NCBI GenBank assembly: GCA_027081695.1
Contig: JALWJI010000027.1
Span: forward strand, 1-23,664
Direction: 5' to 3'
DNA: 23,664 bases
Origin: Acidilobaceae archaeon
Lineage (GTDB): Archaea; Thermoproteota; Thermoprotei_A; Sulfolobales; Acidilobaceae
The notes below the pieces were generated by a model. That model saw nothing but the letters and a program-made list of their open reading frames with translations. It had not been told where the DNA came from and made no database searches. Position numbers and translations under genes: made by a program. This document shows, piece after piece, positions 5,126 through 12,526 of this stretch (positions are counted from its first letter, which is position 1; each line of letters opens with the position of its first letter).

Positions 5126-6493
5126 TTATCCCTCGCCAAGCAGCTTCCTCAGTAGCGGGAATGTCTCTAGGGCTCTCTCATAGCTTATCATTGTATAGTA
5201 CTGATTTATAATACCGACTGCGAGGAGTATTCCTGTCCCTGTACCATAGGCTCCGAATATGTCTGCTACAACAGTGATTATAGCCACGATTATGCTGCTT
5301 AGCAGTGTTAGTGGATAGATGTATTTGGATAGGATTGACTCTAGGATCTTCGGGTTTCTCCTCATTCCGGGTATTTCGAGGCCGCTTTTTATTAGTCTAT
5401 CCGCCTGTTCTGAGGGGTTTAGGCCTGCTAGTTCTACCCACATGTATCCAAATATAATTGACATTATAGTCCAGCTGATCACGAATGTTACTGTCCTGAT
5501 CGGGTCCGAGACTGCAGTAATTATTCCTCTTGGAGGGCTAATATAATAGACGAACTGATCGTATGCTTGGTATATTGGGTGCGTTGTTCCTAGGAAGTTT
5601 CCTATTATTCCTCTGAAGAGTTGGAGGTCTGCTACTAGTATACCGACTAGTAGTATGGGTATGTTTGTTACATACATGAACTGTAGAGGTACCTTTGATC
5701 TTATACCCCTCATCCTTGGAGAGGTGACTGGGATCTCTACTCTCATCGCTTGGACATATACTAGGAAGAGTATTATTGCAAGTGTTGCCACGAGGCCTGT
5801 GAGATCAGGATATCCTCCTGGCCTTGCAATAATCATAGGAGAAGGATTCTGTATTAGTGCAGGTATAAAGCCGTATGTTTCCGCTACTTGGGGGATATAG
5901 CCTAGGAAGCTCCACATTACCTGGTATGCCACTCCTGCCAGGATGAAGAGGCTTATCGCGCTTCCTATACCCCAACCCTTCTGGAGCATCTCATCCATGA
6001 GAATAACTATAAACGCGGCTAGCGAGAGTTGCGCAATAACCAGGATCTTTATTTCCCAAGATGGGGTTATGTTGGTTCCGGCCCAGTACTTGTTTCCTAA
6101 AACATACATGGTGGCCTCGAAGATTGCGAAGAATATGGCCAGGCTCTTCTGCGCGGCAGTGAATGTTTTTCTAGCATCTGGGTCCGATAGGTCGATGTCG
6201 ATTATTTTCGCGCCTGCAAGTACCTGTAGTATGAGTCCCGCCGTGACAATGGGACCGATACCAAGCTCCATCAACGTGCCCGCACTACTGGCGAAGATAA
6301 TTTGCTGAAGAGTAATAGTAGACTCAGTGACCTGCTCGGGTATCCCGTATAGGGGAATATTAGTCATAATGAGATATAGTACAAGGACAACACCCGTCCA
6401 CGCCAATCTCCTGTACAGCGATGGTTTTGGCACTGGTTTCTCTATTGTAGGAAACCTGTCAGCAATTGCTGCAAGTATATCCAATACACCCAC
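5126..6493 (-). CDS. secY: Protein translocase subunit SecY (Sec61 alpha)
   Basis: The pore subunit of the Sec translocon in the cytoplasmic membrane; with SecE and Sec61-beta it exports and inserts nascent proteins. The 455-residue length and about ten hydrophobic helices fit. Recognisable elements are the cytoplasmic N-terminus PTIEKPVPKPS, the plug-region sequence LMELGIGPIVTAG, the cytosolic loop RVEIPVTSPRMRG, and the later loop GLNPSEQADRLIKSGLEIPG. The start is GTG 6493, with GGTGA six bases upstream. A TATA-like AAATAAA (6558-6564 on the + strand) would give a leader of about 40 bases. It opens the cluster secY-adkA and is divergent from tRNA-Leu. Confidence 0.97.
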   Translation of the reverse strand: MGVLDILAAIADRFPTIEKPVPKPSLYRRLAWTGVVLVLYLIMTNIPLYGIPEQVTESTITLQQIIFASSAGTLMELGIGPIVTAGLILQVLAGAKIIDIDLSDPDARKTFTAAQKSLAIFFAIFEATMYVLGNKYWAGTNITPSWEIKILVIAQLSLAAFIVILMDEMLQKGWGIGSAISLFILAGVAYQVMWSFLGYIPQVAETYGFIPALIQNPSPMIIARPGGYPDLTGLVATLAIILFLVYVQAMRVEIPVTSPRMRGIRSKVPLQFMYVTNIPILLVGILVADLQLFRGIIGNFLGTTHPIYQAYDQFVYYISPPRGIITAVSDPIRTVTFVISWTIMSIIFGYMWVELAGLNPSEQADRLIKSGLEIPGMRRNPKILESILSKYIYPLTLLSSIIVAIITVVADIFGAYGTGTGILLAVGIINQYYTMISYERALETFPLLRKLLGEG

Positions 6494-6634
6494 AGTGATT
6501 CACCTAATCGTCGATTCCCCGGAAACCGCCTTGTAGACCTATGGATACCTCTCGGGGAAATAAATGAGTAACCCCAGGCTCGAAATATTCTTAATAACCT
6601 GTAATTGGCTTAGACACCTATAATTGGCGAAGGA

Positions 6635-6722
6635 GCGGGGGTGCCCGAGCCTGGTCAAAGGGGTCGGGCTCAGGACCCGATGGCGTAGGCCTGCGTGGGT
6701 TCAAATCCCACCCCCCGCACCA
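6635..6722 (+). tRNA. tRNA-Leu(CAG)
   Basis: The acceptor stem GCGGGGG (6635-6641) pairs with CCCCCGC, followed by A73 and an encoded CCA ending at 6722. The anticodon stem TCGGG/CCCGA encloses the loop CTCAGGA, giving anticodon CAG for leucine CUG codons. It has a 14-base variable region (class II) and T arm GTGGG-TTCAAAT-CCCAC. A73 supports leucine. No intron. Confidence 0.95.
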
Positions 6723-6746
6723 TCCTATACTGGTTGCCATATTCGC

Positions 6747-6769
6747 TAGAACGAACGAGCAACGTTCTA
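6747..6769 (+). repeat. 7-bp inverted repeat downstream of tRNA-Leu
   Basis: TAGAACG and CGTTCTA form a perfect 7-bp stem around a 9-base loop, 25 bases after tRNA-Leu and about 75 bases before the radical-SAM gene. It may shape the tRNA precursor trailer or bind a regulator; there is no T-run after it. Confidence 0.35.
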
Positions 6770-6842
6770 TTGATCGGCGGACGTACGTATTTCTACTCAT
6801 ATTAAGCTTCGCCGTATTACTGCATGAATAGGTTATCACGGG

Positions 6843-7817
6843 ATGCTAAGATTAGGAGCAACGGACAGGGCACTACTCTCTAGACCCTATATGGCGCAGG
6901 GATGCAATCTCTGCTTCGGCGGGTTAAAGGCAGTTATATTTATCACAGGGCTATGCGACGATGGGTGTTTCTACTGTCCCGTTAACCGTGAGAAACTTGG
7001 GCACGACGTGATCTTTGTAAACGAAGAACCCGTATATAGTATCGATGACATTGTGCTCGAGGTCATGAGGAGTGGCGCCAGCGGAGCCAGTATCACGGGA
7101 GGGGATCCTTTAACCGTTCCACATAGAGTATTCAACGTCATAAAATCTCTAAAGGAGAACTTTGGATACGCTTTCCACATACATCTATATACAAGCGGAA
7201 GGTATGCTACCAGAGACGTTTTATTAAGACTTGACCACATTGGCCTCGACGAAATACGGTTCCATCCTACACACGATTCTTTCCTCGAGAAAATCAAACT
7301 AGCAGTCAAACACACATCTATCAGTACAGGAGTCGAGATTCCTATTGCCCCAGGCCTCCTAGAATGGGCCAAGAAGATAATACTTTACGCAGATAGAGTA
7401 GGAGCAGAATTCGTGAACTTGAACGAGCTAGAATTCGTTTCTCCAAACGCAAGACAACTCATGATAAGAGGATATAGGGAAAGCAGCAAGCGTCCATTTA
7501 CAGTTGAAGGAGCCCTAGAGGCAGCAGTAAGAATCGTCGAATGGGCACGGGAAAACGTGTCAATACCCGTTCATTTTTGCCCCGCCACATTCAAAGATAA
7601 AATACAGACAAGAAACCGACTAAGAAATACCGCGGTTCTCGATAGAAGATGGTGTGAAACTGTAACACGTGACGGAACACTCCTATACTACTTAATAGAT
7701 GCAAACAGCATATGCCTTCCTGTCAGCCACGAGTGCATACCTGGTTCTACCCTAATTGAGGTTTATCCAACTAGATCCAGGAGGCCAATTGTAAGAGAGG
7801 AATCATGCCAGAAATAA
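6843..7817 (+). CDS. Radical-SAM protein, COG2108-like (PFL-activase related)
   Basis: A 324-residue radical S-adenosylmethionine protein. The iron-sulfur motif Cx3Cx2C is at C38, C42 and C45 (GLCDDGCFYCPVN), followed by the SAM-binding SITGGDPL (about residues 79-86). An additional pair, C21 and C24 (GCNLCFGGLK), precedes it and is typical of this group, as are later cysteines (HFCPATFKDKIQTR, RRWCET). The pattern matches archaeal proteins annotated as related to pyruvate-formate-lyase activating enzymes, but no pyruvate formate lyase is nearby and the substrate is unknown. The ATG at 6843 has no strong ribosome site, which suggests a short or absent leader. It precedes the hisS unit by 64 bases. 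Radical-SAM assignment is firm; function is open. Confidence 0.85.
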   Translation: MLRLGATDRALLSRPYMAQGCNLCFGGLKAVIFITGLCDDGCFYCPVNREKLGHDVIFVNEEPVYSIDDIVLEVMRSGASGASITGGDPLTVPHRVFNVIKSLKENFGYAFHIHLYTSGRYATRDVLLRLDHIGLDEIRFHPTHDSFLEKIKLAVKHTSISTGVEIPIAPGLLEWAKKIILYADRVGAEFVNLNELEFVSPNARQLMIRGYRESSKRPFTVEGALEAAVRIVEWARENVSIPVHFCPATFKDKIQTRNRLRNTAVLDRRWCETVTRDGTLLYYLIDANSICLPVSHECIPGSTLIEVYPTRSRRPIVREESCQK

Positions 7818-7881
7818 CCTGTTAAAACATCAGAATCACATAATTAGATATAGCCACATTAACGTAGTTCGGTGACTAGAC

Positions 7882-8187
7882 TTGGAGAAAAACTGTTGCA
7901 TAGACAAAGAATTATTCAACCACGATGAAGGAGAACTCTATAGGGCGCTCGGCATCGACGACGATGAAAAAGACTTTGTCGACGACTTCATCGAGAAGAT
8001 CCTAGGAGAAAAAACAAAACTAAGCGAGCTTATCGAAAGCATATGGAGCCAGGAATGCGATAAGCTTTCCCTTCCAGGAAGGGTTTATGCAACCGTTAGA
8101 ATTGCCACAGAAATATACTCTATGTATCTGGAGACCATAGCTAGGAGAATAGAGGAAATGGAAAAAGAAAAGAGGGAAGAGAATTGA
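7882..8187 (+). CDS. small acidic hypothetical protein upstream of hisS
   Basis: A 101-residue, strongly acidic, probably all-helical protein that I do not recognise. The first part is rich in Asp/Glu (GIDDDEKDFVDDFIEK), the middle contains SIWSQECDKLSLPGRVYATVRIATEIY, and the end is a charged helix (RRIEEMEKEKREE). The start is TTG 7882 with GGTGA 6 bases upstream. Its TGA overlaps the TTG start of hisS (TTGA), so the pair should be translated together. Two cysteines at residues 5-6 and one near residue 59 do not form a metal motif. The coupling argues that it is real; its role could be linked to HisS or be incidental. Confidence 0.7.
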   Translation: MEKNCCIDKELFNHDEGELYRALGIDDDEKDFVDDFIEKILGEKTKLSELIESIWSQECDKLSLPGRVYATVRIATEIYSMYLETIARRIEEMEKEKREEN

Positions 8188-9500
8188 AGCCCCGCAATAT
8201 AAGGCCACCGAGAGGCTTCCGCGATTTTCCACCCGATATTATGCTTCTCAGAAAGGAGCTCATTTCACGACTAGAAAATGTATTCCAGAAATATGGGTTC
8301 GATCCAATAGATACCCCAGTCCTCGAATACTGGGAGATACTGGCAGGTAAGTACGGCGAGGAAGCCGAGAACAGGCTTATATGGAGATTTAAGGATCCCT
8401 GGAGCGAACGCGAGTATGCACTCAGATATGACCTCACAGTCCCGCTTGCGCGGTTTGTCGCTACTCATAGAAACATTGTAATGCCGTTCAAACGATATCA
8501 CATCGCTCCAGTATGGAGACACGAAGAGCCTCAAAAGGGTAGATACAGGGAATTCTATCAGTGCGACGCTGATATAGTTGGAAGCCCGTATCCAGAGGCC
8601 GATGCGGAAATAGTTAATCTCGCAATAGACTCTTTGAAGGCACTTGGATTCAGCTCGGGTTATACAATACGGTTAAACGATAGAAGACTTCTCAGAGGCA
8701 TATTCGAGGAAGAACTCGGATTATCAAACATAGTCCCCGTCTACAGAGCTATCGATAAGCTGGACAAAATCGGTATAGATGGTGTAAGGAGAGAGCTAGA
8801 AAAGCTTGGCCTAGCTCAAGGAACCATAGGAAAGATACTTGACATAATATCAATATCGGGTGAGCCCGACGATATACTAGATGAGATCATCAAAAAGTAT
8901 TCTAATAACTCTAACGTATCAGCGGCAGTTGCCCACTTAAGAGAGATGAGTTCGCTCATTATAGAATCCGATAAGATTAAGATAGATATGAGCCTTGTCA
9001 GGGGTCTGGACTATTATACAGGACCTATACTGGAGATAGTGCTGGATAAACCTAGGATAGGTAGCGTGGCTGGTGGAGGAAGATACGATAATCTTATCGG
9101 CCTCTTCATAGGGGAGTCTATTCCTGCTACTGGTGTTAGTATAGGGCTCGAGCGTATAATTGATGCTGGATTAGAGCTAGGAATATATAATCTTGATAGA
9201 AAGACTGTGACAGAAGTCCAAGTGATAGTAATGCGGCGTGACTTCTTCCAGTATGCTTGGAAAGTAACAGATTTACTGAGACGTGGAGGGATTAGGACGA
9301 GAATAGATGTCGGTAGAGCTAATGAGAGAAAACAGAGGAAGAAGGCTCAGAGACTCTCTATTCCCGTGTTGGCATTCATAGGTGGAAAAGAAGTAGAATC
9401 TGGGACTGTTACCTTGTACAGTGTTAAGTGTGGTGAAAGATTTACCGTAAAGCTAGAGGATGCGGTTAGACGGGCTAGAGAACTTCTCAGTAATTGTTAG
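8184..9500 (+). CDS. hisS: Histidyl-tRNA synthetase
   Basis: A class II aminoacyl-tRNA synthetase charging tRNA-His in the cytoplasm. Motif 1 lies in the first 50 residues (RGFRDFPPD, IDTPVLEYWE), RYDLT at 81-85, and motif 2 from R104 (RYHIAPVWRHE-x-QKGRYREFYQCD). The histidine-specific HisA motif is RGLDYYTG (273-280) and HisB is GGGRYDNLIG. Motif 3 is TGVSIGLERI. The last ~90 residues form the anticodon-binding domain. The 438-residue length is normal. The start is TTG 8184, overlapping the stop of the small acidic gene. A few bases after the stop, the T-rich TTTTCAATTCTC stretch may end the transcript before the ppsA promoter. Confidence 0.97.
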   Translation: MKPRNIRPPRGFRDFPPDIMLLRKELISRLENVFQKYGFDPIDTPVLEYWEILAGKYGEEAENRLIWRFKDPWSEREYALRYDLTVPLARFVATHRNIVMPFKRYHIAPVWRHEEPQKGRYREFYQCDADIVGSPYPEADAEIVNLAIDSLKALGFSSGYTIRLNDRRLLRGIFEEELGLSNIVPVYRAIDKLDKIGIDGVRRELEKLGLAQGTIGKILDIISISGEPDDILDEIIKKYSNNSNVSAAVAHLREMSSLIIESDKIKIDMSLVRGLDYYTGPILEIVLDKPRIGSVAGGGRYDNLIGLFIGESIPATGVSIGLERIIDAGLELGIYNLDRKTVTEVQVIVMRRDFFQYAWKVTDLLRRGGIRTRIDVGRANERKQRKKAQRLSIPVLAFIGGKEVESGTVTLYSVKCGERFTVKLEDAVRRARELLSNC

Positions 9501-9528
9501 TTTTCAATTCTCATCATTCAAAATTAAC

Positions 9529-9536
9529 ATTTAAAA
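9529..9536 (+). promoter_or_regulatory. TATA box of ppsA, predicting a leaderless transcript
   Basis: ATTTAAAA centred near 9533 lies 28 bases before the ATG at 9561. With the usual archaeal distance of 25-27 bases from TATA centre to start site, transcription would begin at or just before the ATG. No GGAGG- or GGTGA-like ribosome site precedes the ATG, which agrees with leaderless translation. Confidence 0.6.
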
Positions 9537-9560
9537 CCGCACAAGAAACCTTTATTTTAC

Positions 9561-12017
9561 ATGGTGAGAATTTTGTCATACAGAGATAAGAAATACATTC
9601 TATGGCTAGAAGAAGTAGACAACACCCATCACGATCTTGTAGGAGGCAAAGCAGTAGGACTCGGAGAAATGATGAAAGCAGGAATACCAGTACCACCCGG
9701 ATTCGTAGTAACCAGCGAAGCATACAAGCAATTCATTCTCGAAACAGGAATCTCAGGCTTCATAAAATATGTATTAGAAGAAGTTATAATCAGCGGTAAA
9801 CCCGAAGAGTACGAAAAAGCAAGCCAAATGATTCGATCTAAGTTTGTCAGAACACCAATGCCTAAACGACTTAGAGATGCAATAGCACAAGCATATCTTA
9901 AACTAGCCGAGAAAATAGGTGTAGAAAACCCACGAGTAGCAGTAAGAAGCAGTGCCACCGTGGAAGACCTCCCGGAGGCAAGCTTCGCCGGCCAGCAAGA
10001 CACATACCTAAACGTATCGGGAGTAGACGAGGTAATCGAACACGTAAAGAAGGCATGGGCAAGCCTATGGACTGCAAGAGCCCTGAGCTATAGGGACTCT
10101 CTCAACGTCTCCCACGAGAACGCCTACATGGCCGTAGTAGTCCAGAAAATGGTGTCCAGCAGAAGTAGCGGTGTTATGTTCACACTACATCCCGTAACAG
10201 GCGACGAGTCGAAAATAGTAATCGAAAGCATCTGGGGACTCGGAGAATACATAGTAGGAGGAAAAGTGACACCCGACTCCTTCGTCGTAGACAAAGAAAC
10301 CCTAGAAATCGTAGAGAGAAGAATCTCGTCGAAGACAAAGGCATTATTCTACGATCCAAGGAGGCGCCAGAACGTCGAAATAAAAATACCTGAAACCCAA
10401 GAAGAGCTAGAAGAACTAAAGAAAATACATCCAGAAATAGCCTCAATAATAGAAAAATACGAAATCAGGCCAGACAAGCCCTCTCTAAGCGACGAGGAAG
10501 TCAGAAAACTAGCCGAGGTAGCACTAAAAGTAGAACAACACTTCGGCCACCACATGGACATAGAATGGGCAATAGACTCCGAAATAGATCCACCAGACAA
10601 CCTCTTCCTAGTACAGGCAAGGCCAGAAACCGTATGGAGTCAAAAGAGAAAGATAGAGACACCACAAGAAACAGAAGAAGCCCAGATTAAAAAAGGCGAA
10701 GTACTCGTACGCGGAGTTCCTGCAAGCCCAGGACAAGCCGCCGGAATAGTCAAAGTAGCTCTCAGCGTCGAGGAAGCCGCCAAGAAAATGAAGAAAGGAG
10801 ACATACTAGTTACAAAGATGACGGATCCAGACTGGGTACCCTACATGAAAATGGCCGCTGCAATAGTAACTGATGAAGGAGGAATGACTGCTCACGCAGC
10901 AATCGTTGCAAGGGAGCTAGGTATACCAGCCGTGGTAGGCACAGGTAACGCCACAGAGGTCCTAAAGGACGGAATGCTCGTCACCGTCGACGGTAGCAGA
11001 GGCGTAGTATATAGCGGGAAAGTCATCGAAGAGAAGCCCGAAAAAGAAGAAGCAGGACCAACGGGCATTCCAGCTGAACTAGTAATGGAGCTCTATCCCG
11101 TAACCGCCACTAAAATCTATATGAACCTAGGACAACCAGACGAAATCGACAGATACAAGAACCTGCCCTTCGACGGAATAGGCCTAATGAGAATAGAATT
11201 CATAATCTCGAGCTGGATAGGATACCATCCACTCTACCTAGTAGACCAGGGAAGAGGAGTCTACTTTGTAGACAAGCTAGCCGAAGGAATAGCCAAAGTA
11301 GCATCAGCAATATATCCAAGGCCCGTAGTAGTCAGATTCAGCGACTTCAAATCCAACGAATACAGGCGCCTCAAAGGAGGCGAAAAATACGAGGATATCG
11401 ATGAGAGAAACCCGATGATCGGATGGAGAGGAGTATCACGATATATAACGCCAAAATTCGAGCCCGCATTCAGGCTCGAACTCAGAGCGATAAAGAAGGT
11501 CAGAGACGAGTGGGGCCTGAAGAATGTATGGGTAATGTTCCCCTTCGTTAGGACAACCTGGGAACTAAAGAAAGCCCTCCAAATAATGGCTGACGAGGGT
11601 CTCGAGAGAGGAAGGGACTTCAAGGTATGGATAATGGTCGAAGTACCGAGCACAGTCCTGCTAGCAGACGAGTTCGCAAAATTAATAGACGGATTCAGCA
11701 TCGGTAGTAACGACCTAACCCAACTGGTACTTGGAGTAGACAGAGACAGCGGACTACTAGCCAGAATGGGCTACTTCGACGAGAGAGACCCTGCAGTACT
11801 CAAAGCCATCAAAATGATAATAGACGCAGCACACAGAAACGGAGTAACCGCCAGCATATGCGGACAAGCACCCAGCGTATACCCAGAACTCGTAGAATTC
11901 CTCGTCAGGAACGGAATAGATTCCATCAGCGTAAACCCGGATGCCGTCGTCTCGACGAGAAGAAGAGTAGCTAGCATCGAAAAGAAGATAATGCTAGAAA
12001 AACTACGGAATCTCTAA
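9561..12017 (+). CDS. ppsA: Phosphoenolpyruvate synthase (pyruvate, water dikinase)
   Basis: Converts pyruvate + ATP + water to PEP + AMP + phosphate; in hyperthermophilic archaea it feeds gluconeogenesis and may also work in the glycolytic direction. The domains are in order. The N-terminal ATP-grasp domain has GGKAVGLGEM, RSSATVEDLPEASFAGQQDT and QARPETVW (about residues 1-360). The swivelling phosphohistidine domain has GGMTAHAAIVARELG with catalytic His445. The C-terminal PEP/pyruvate barrel has GLMRIEF, SIGSNDLTQLVLGVDRD and SICGQAPS with catalytic Cys767. The length of 818 residues is typical and there is no intein, although some archaeal ppsA genes carry one. It is monocistronic, with its own TATA box and a predicted leaderless mRNA. 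Confidence 0.97.
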   Translation: MVRILSYRDKKYILWLEEVDNTHHDLVGGKAVGLGEMMKAGIPVPPGFVVTSEAYKQFILETGISGFIKYVLEEVIISGKPEEYEKASQMIRSKFVRTPMPKRLRDAIAQAYLKLAEKIGVENPRVAVRSSATVEDLPEASFAGQQDTYLNVSGVDEVIEHVKKAWASLWTARALSYRDSLNVSHENAYMAVVVQKMVSSRSSGVMFTLHPVTGDESKIVIESIWGLGEYIVGGKVTPDSFVVDKETLEIVERRISSKTKALFYDPRRRQNVEIKIPETQEELEELKKIHPEIASIIEKYEIRPDKPSLSDEEVRKLAEVALKVEQHFGHHMDIEWAIDSEIDPPDNLFLVQARPETVWSQKRKIETPQETEEAQIKKGEVLVRGVPASPGQAAGIVKVALSVEEAAKKMKKGDILVTKMTDPDWVPYMKMAAAIVTDEGGMTAHAAIVARELGIPAVVGTGNATEVLKDGMLVTVDGSRGVVYSGKVIEEKPEKEEAGPTGIPAELVMELYPVTATKIYMNLGQPDEIDRYKNLPFDGIGLMRIEFIISSWIGYHPLYLVDQGRGVYFVDKLAEGIAKVASAIYPRPVVVRFSDFKSNEYRRLKGGEKYEDIDERNPMIGWRGVSRYITPKFEPAFRLELRAIKKVRDEWGLKNVWVMFPFVRTTWELKKALQIMADEGLERGRDFKVWIMVEVPSTVLLADEFAKLIDGFSIGSNDLTQLVLGVDRDSGLLARMGYFDERDPAVLKAIKMIIDAAHRNGVTASICGQAPSVYPELVEFLVRNGIDSISVNPDAVVSTRRRVASIEKKIMLEKLRNL

Positions 12018-12149
12018 ATAAGCCCCATTACTCTCATTTTTCACCATCCCGCCAAGGATCCCAAGTAATTATCTCGCATAACCTTCACAAGTCATGACGC
12101 AACTACTTCTTTACTCATTTATCCACTAACAGGATACTGAATTCTAGAC

Positions 12150-12506
12150 TTGGATGATGAAACATTGAGTATGAAACGAGAAAAAAACAGTGTGGAATCA
12201 AACATAAGCATAGATCGTATTTCCAAAATAGAGAAAAAATGCGTCTTCTGTAATTACTGGCGGCCAAATGTATTCTATAGCTTTATCGGATACTGTGAAC
12301 GACGCGATAAGTATACTTTGGATACCGATACATGCAACTTTTTTGAACCTTTAAAAATAAATGAAAACAAACTATATTGGTGCTCTACGTGTAAAACAAG
12401 GATAACTGGTTATGAGGCCCTCCAGCATGTGAAGAAAGGACATAGGGTGCATAGAGGGGCCTATGTTGACCCAGATATTAAGGAGGAACTATATAGTGTC
12501 TTTTGA
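12150..12506 (+). CDS. small zinc-binding protein (CxxC..C..C plus C2H2 finger)
   Basis: A 118-residue protein with two likely metal sites, of unrecognised function. The first is C31-x2-C34 ... C49 ... C62 in the layout CVFCNYWRP, GYCERR, DTDTCNFF. The second is a C2H2-like finger, C78-x2-C81 ... H93-x4-H98. The start is uncertain: TTG 12150 lies about 30 bases after a TATA-like ATTTATCC (12115-12122), and an in-frame ATG at 12171 would remove seven residues; neither has a good ribosome site. It lies directly before the OFOR alpha gene on the same strand (20 bases apart, or overlapping by 4 if that gene starts at TTG 12503). It may be a regulator or an assembly protein for the oxidoreductase; this is inference from position. 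Confidence 0.7.
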   Translation: MDDETLSMKREKNSVESNISIDRISKIEKKCVFCNYWRPNVFYSFIGYCERRDKYTLDTDTCNFFEPLKINENKLYWCSTCKTRITGYEALQHVKKGHRVHRGAYVDPDIKEELYSVF

Positions 12507-12526
12507 GAAAGAATGGGGTGCACGGG

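Noticed and set aside
6618..6839. Open frame of 73 codons on the - strand containing GWDLNPRRPTPSGPEP
   Set aside because: It is the reverse complement of tRNA-Leu; this peptide is a well-known spurious translation of class II tRNA genes.
9487..9517. Second C/D box sRNA on the - strand (AUGAUGA at 9517-9511, CUGA at 9490-9487)
   Set aside because: The boxes are only 20 bases apart with no C'/D' pair, there is no terminal stem, and it runs into the hisS coding end; I see no rRNA complementarity.
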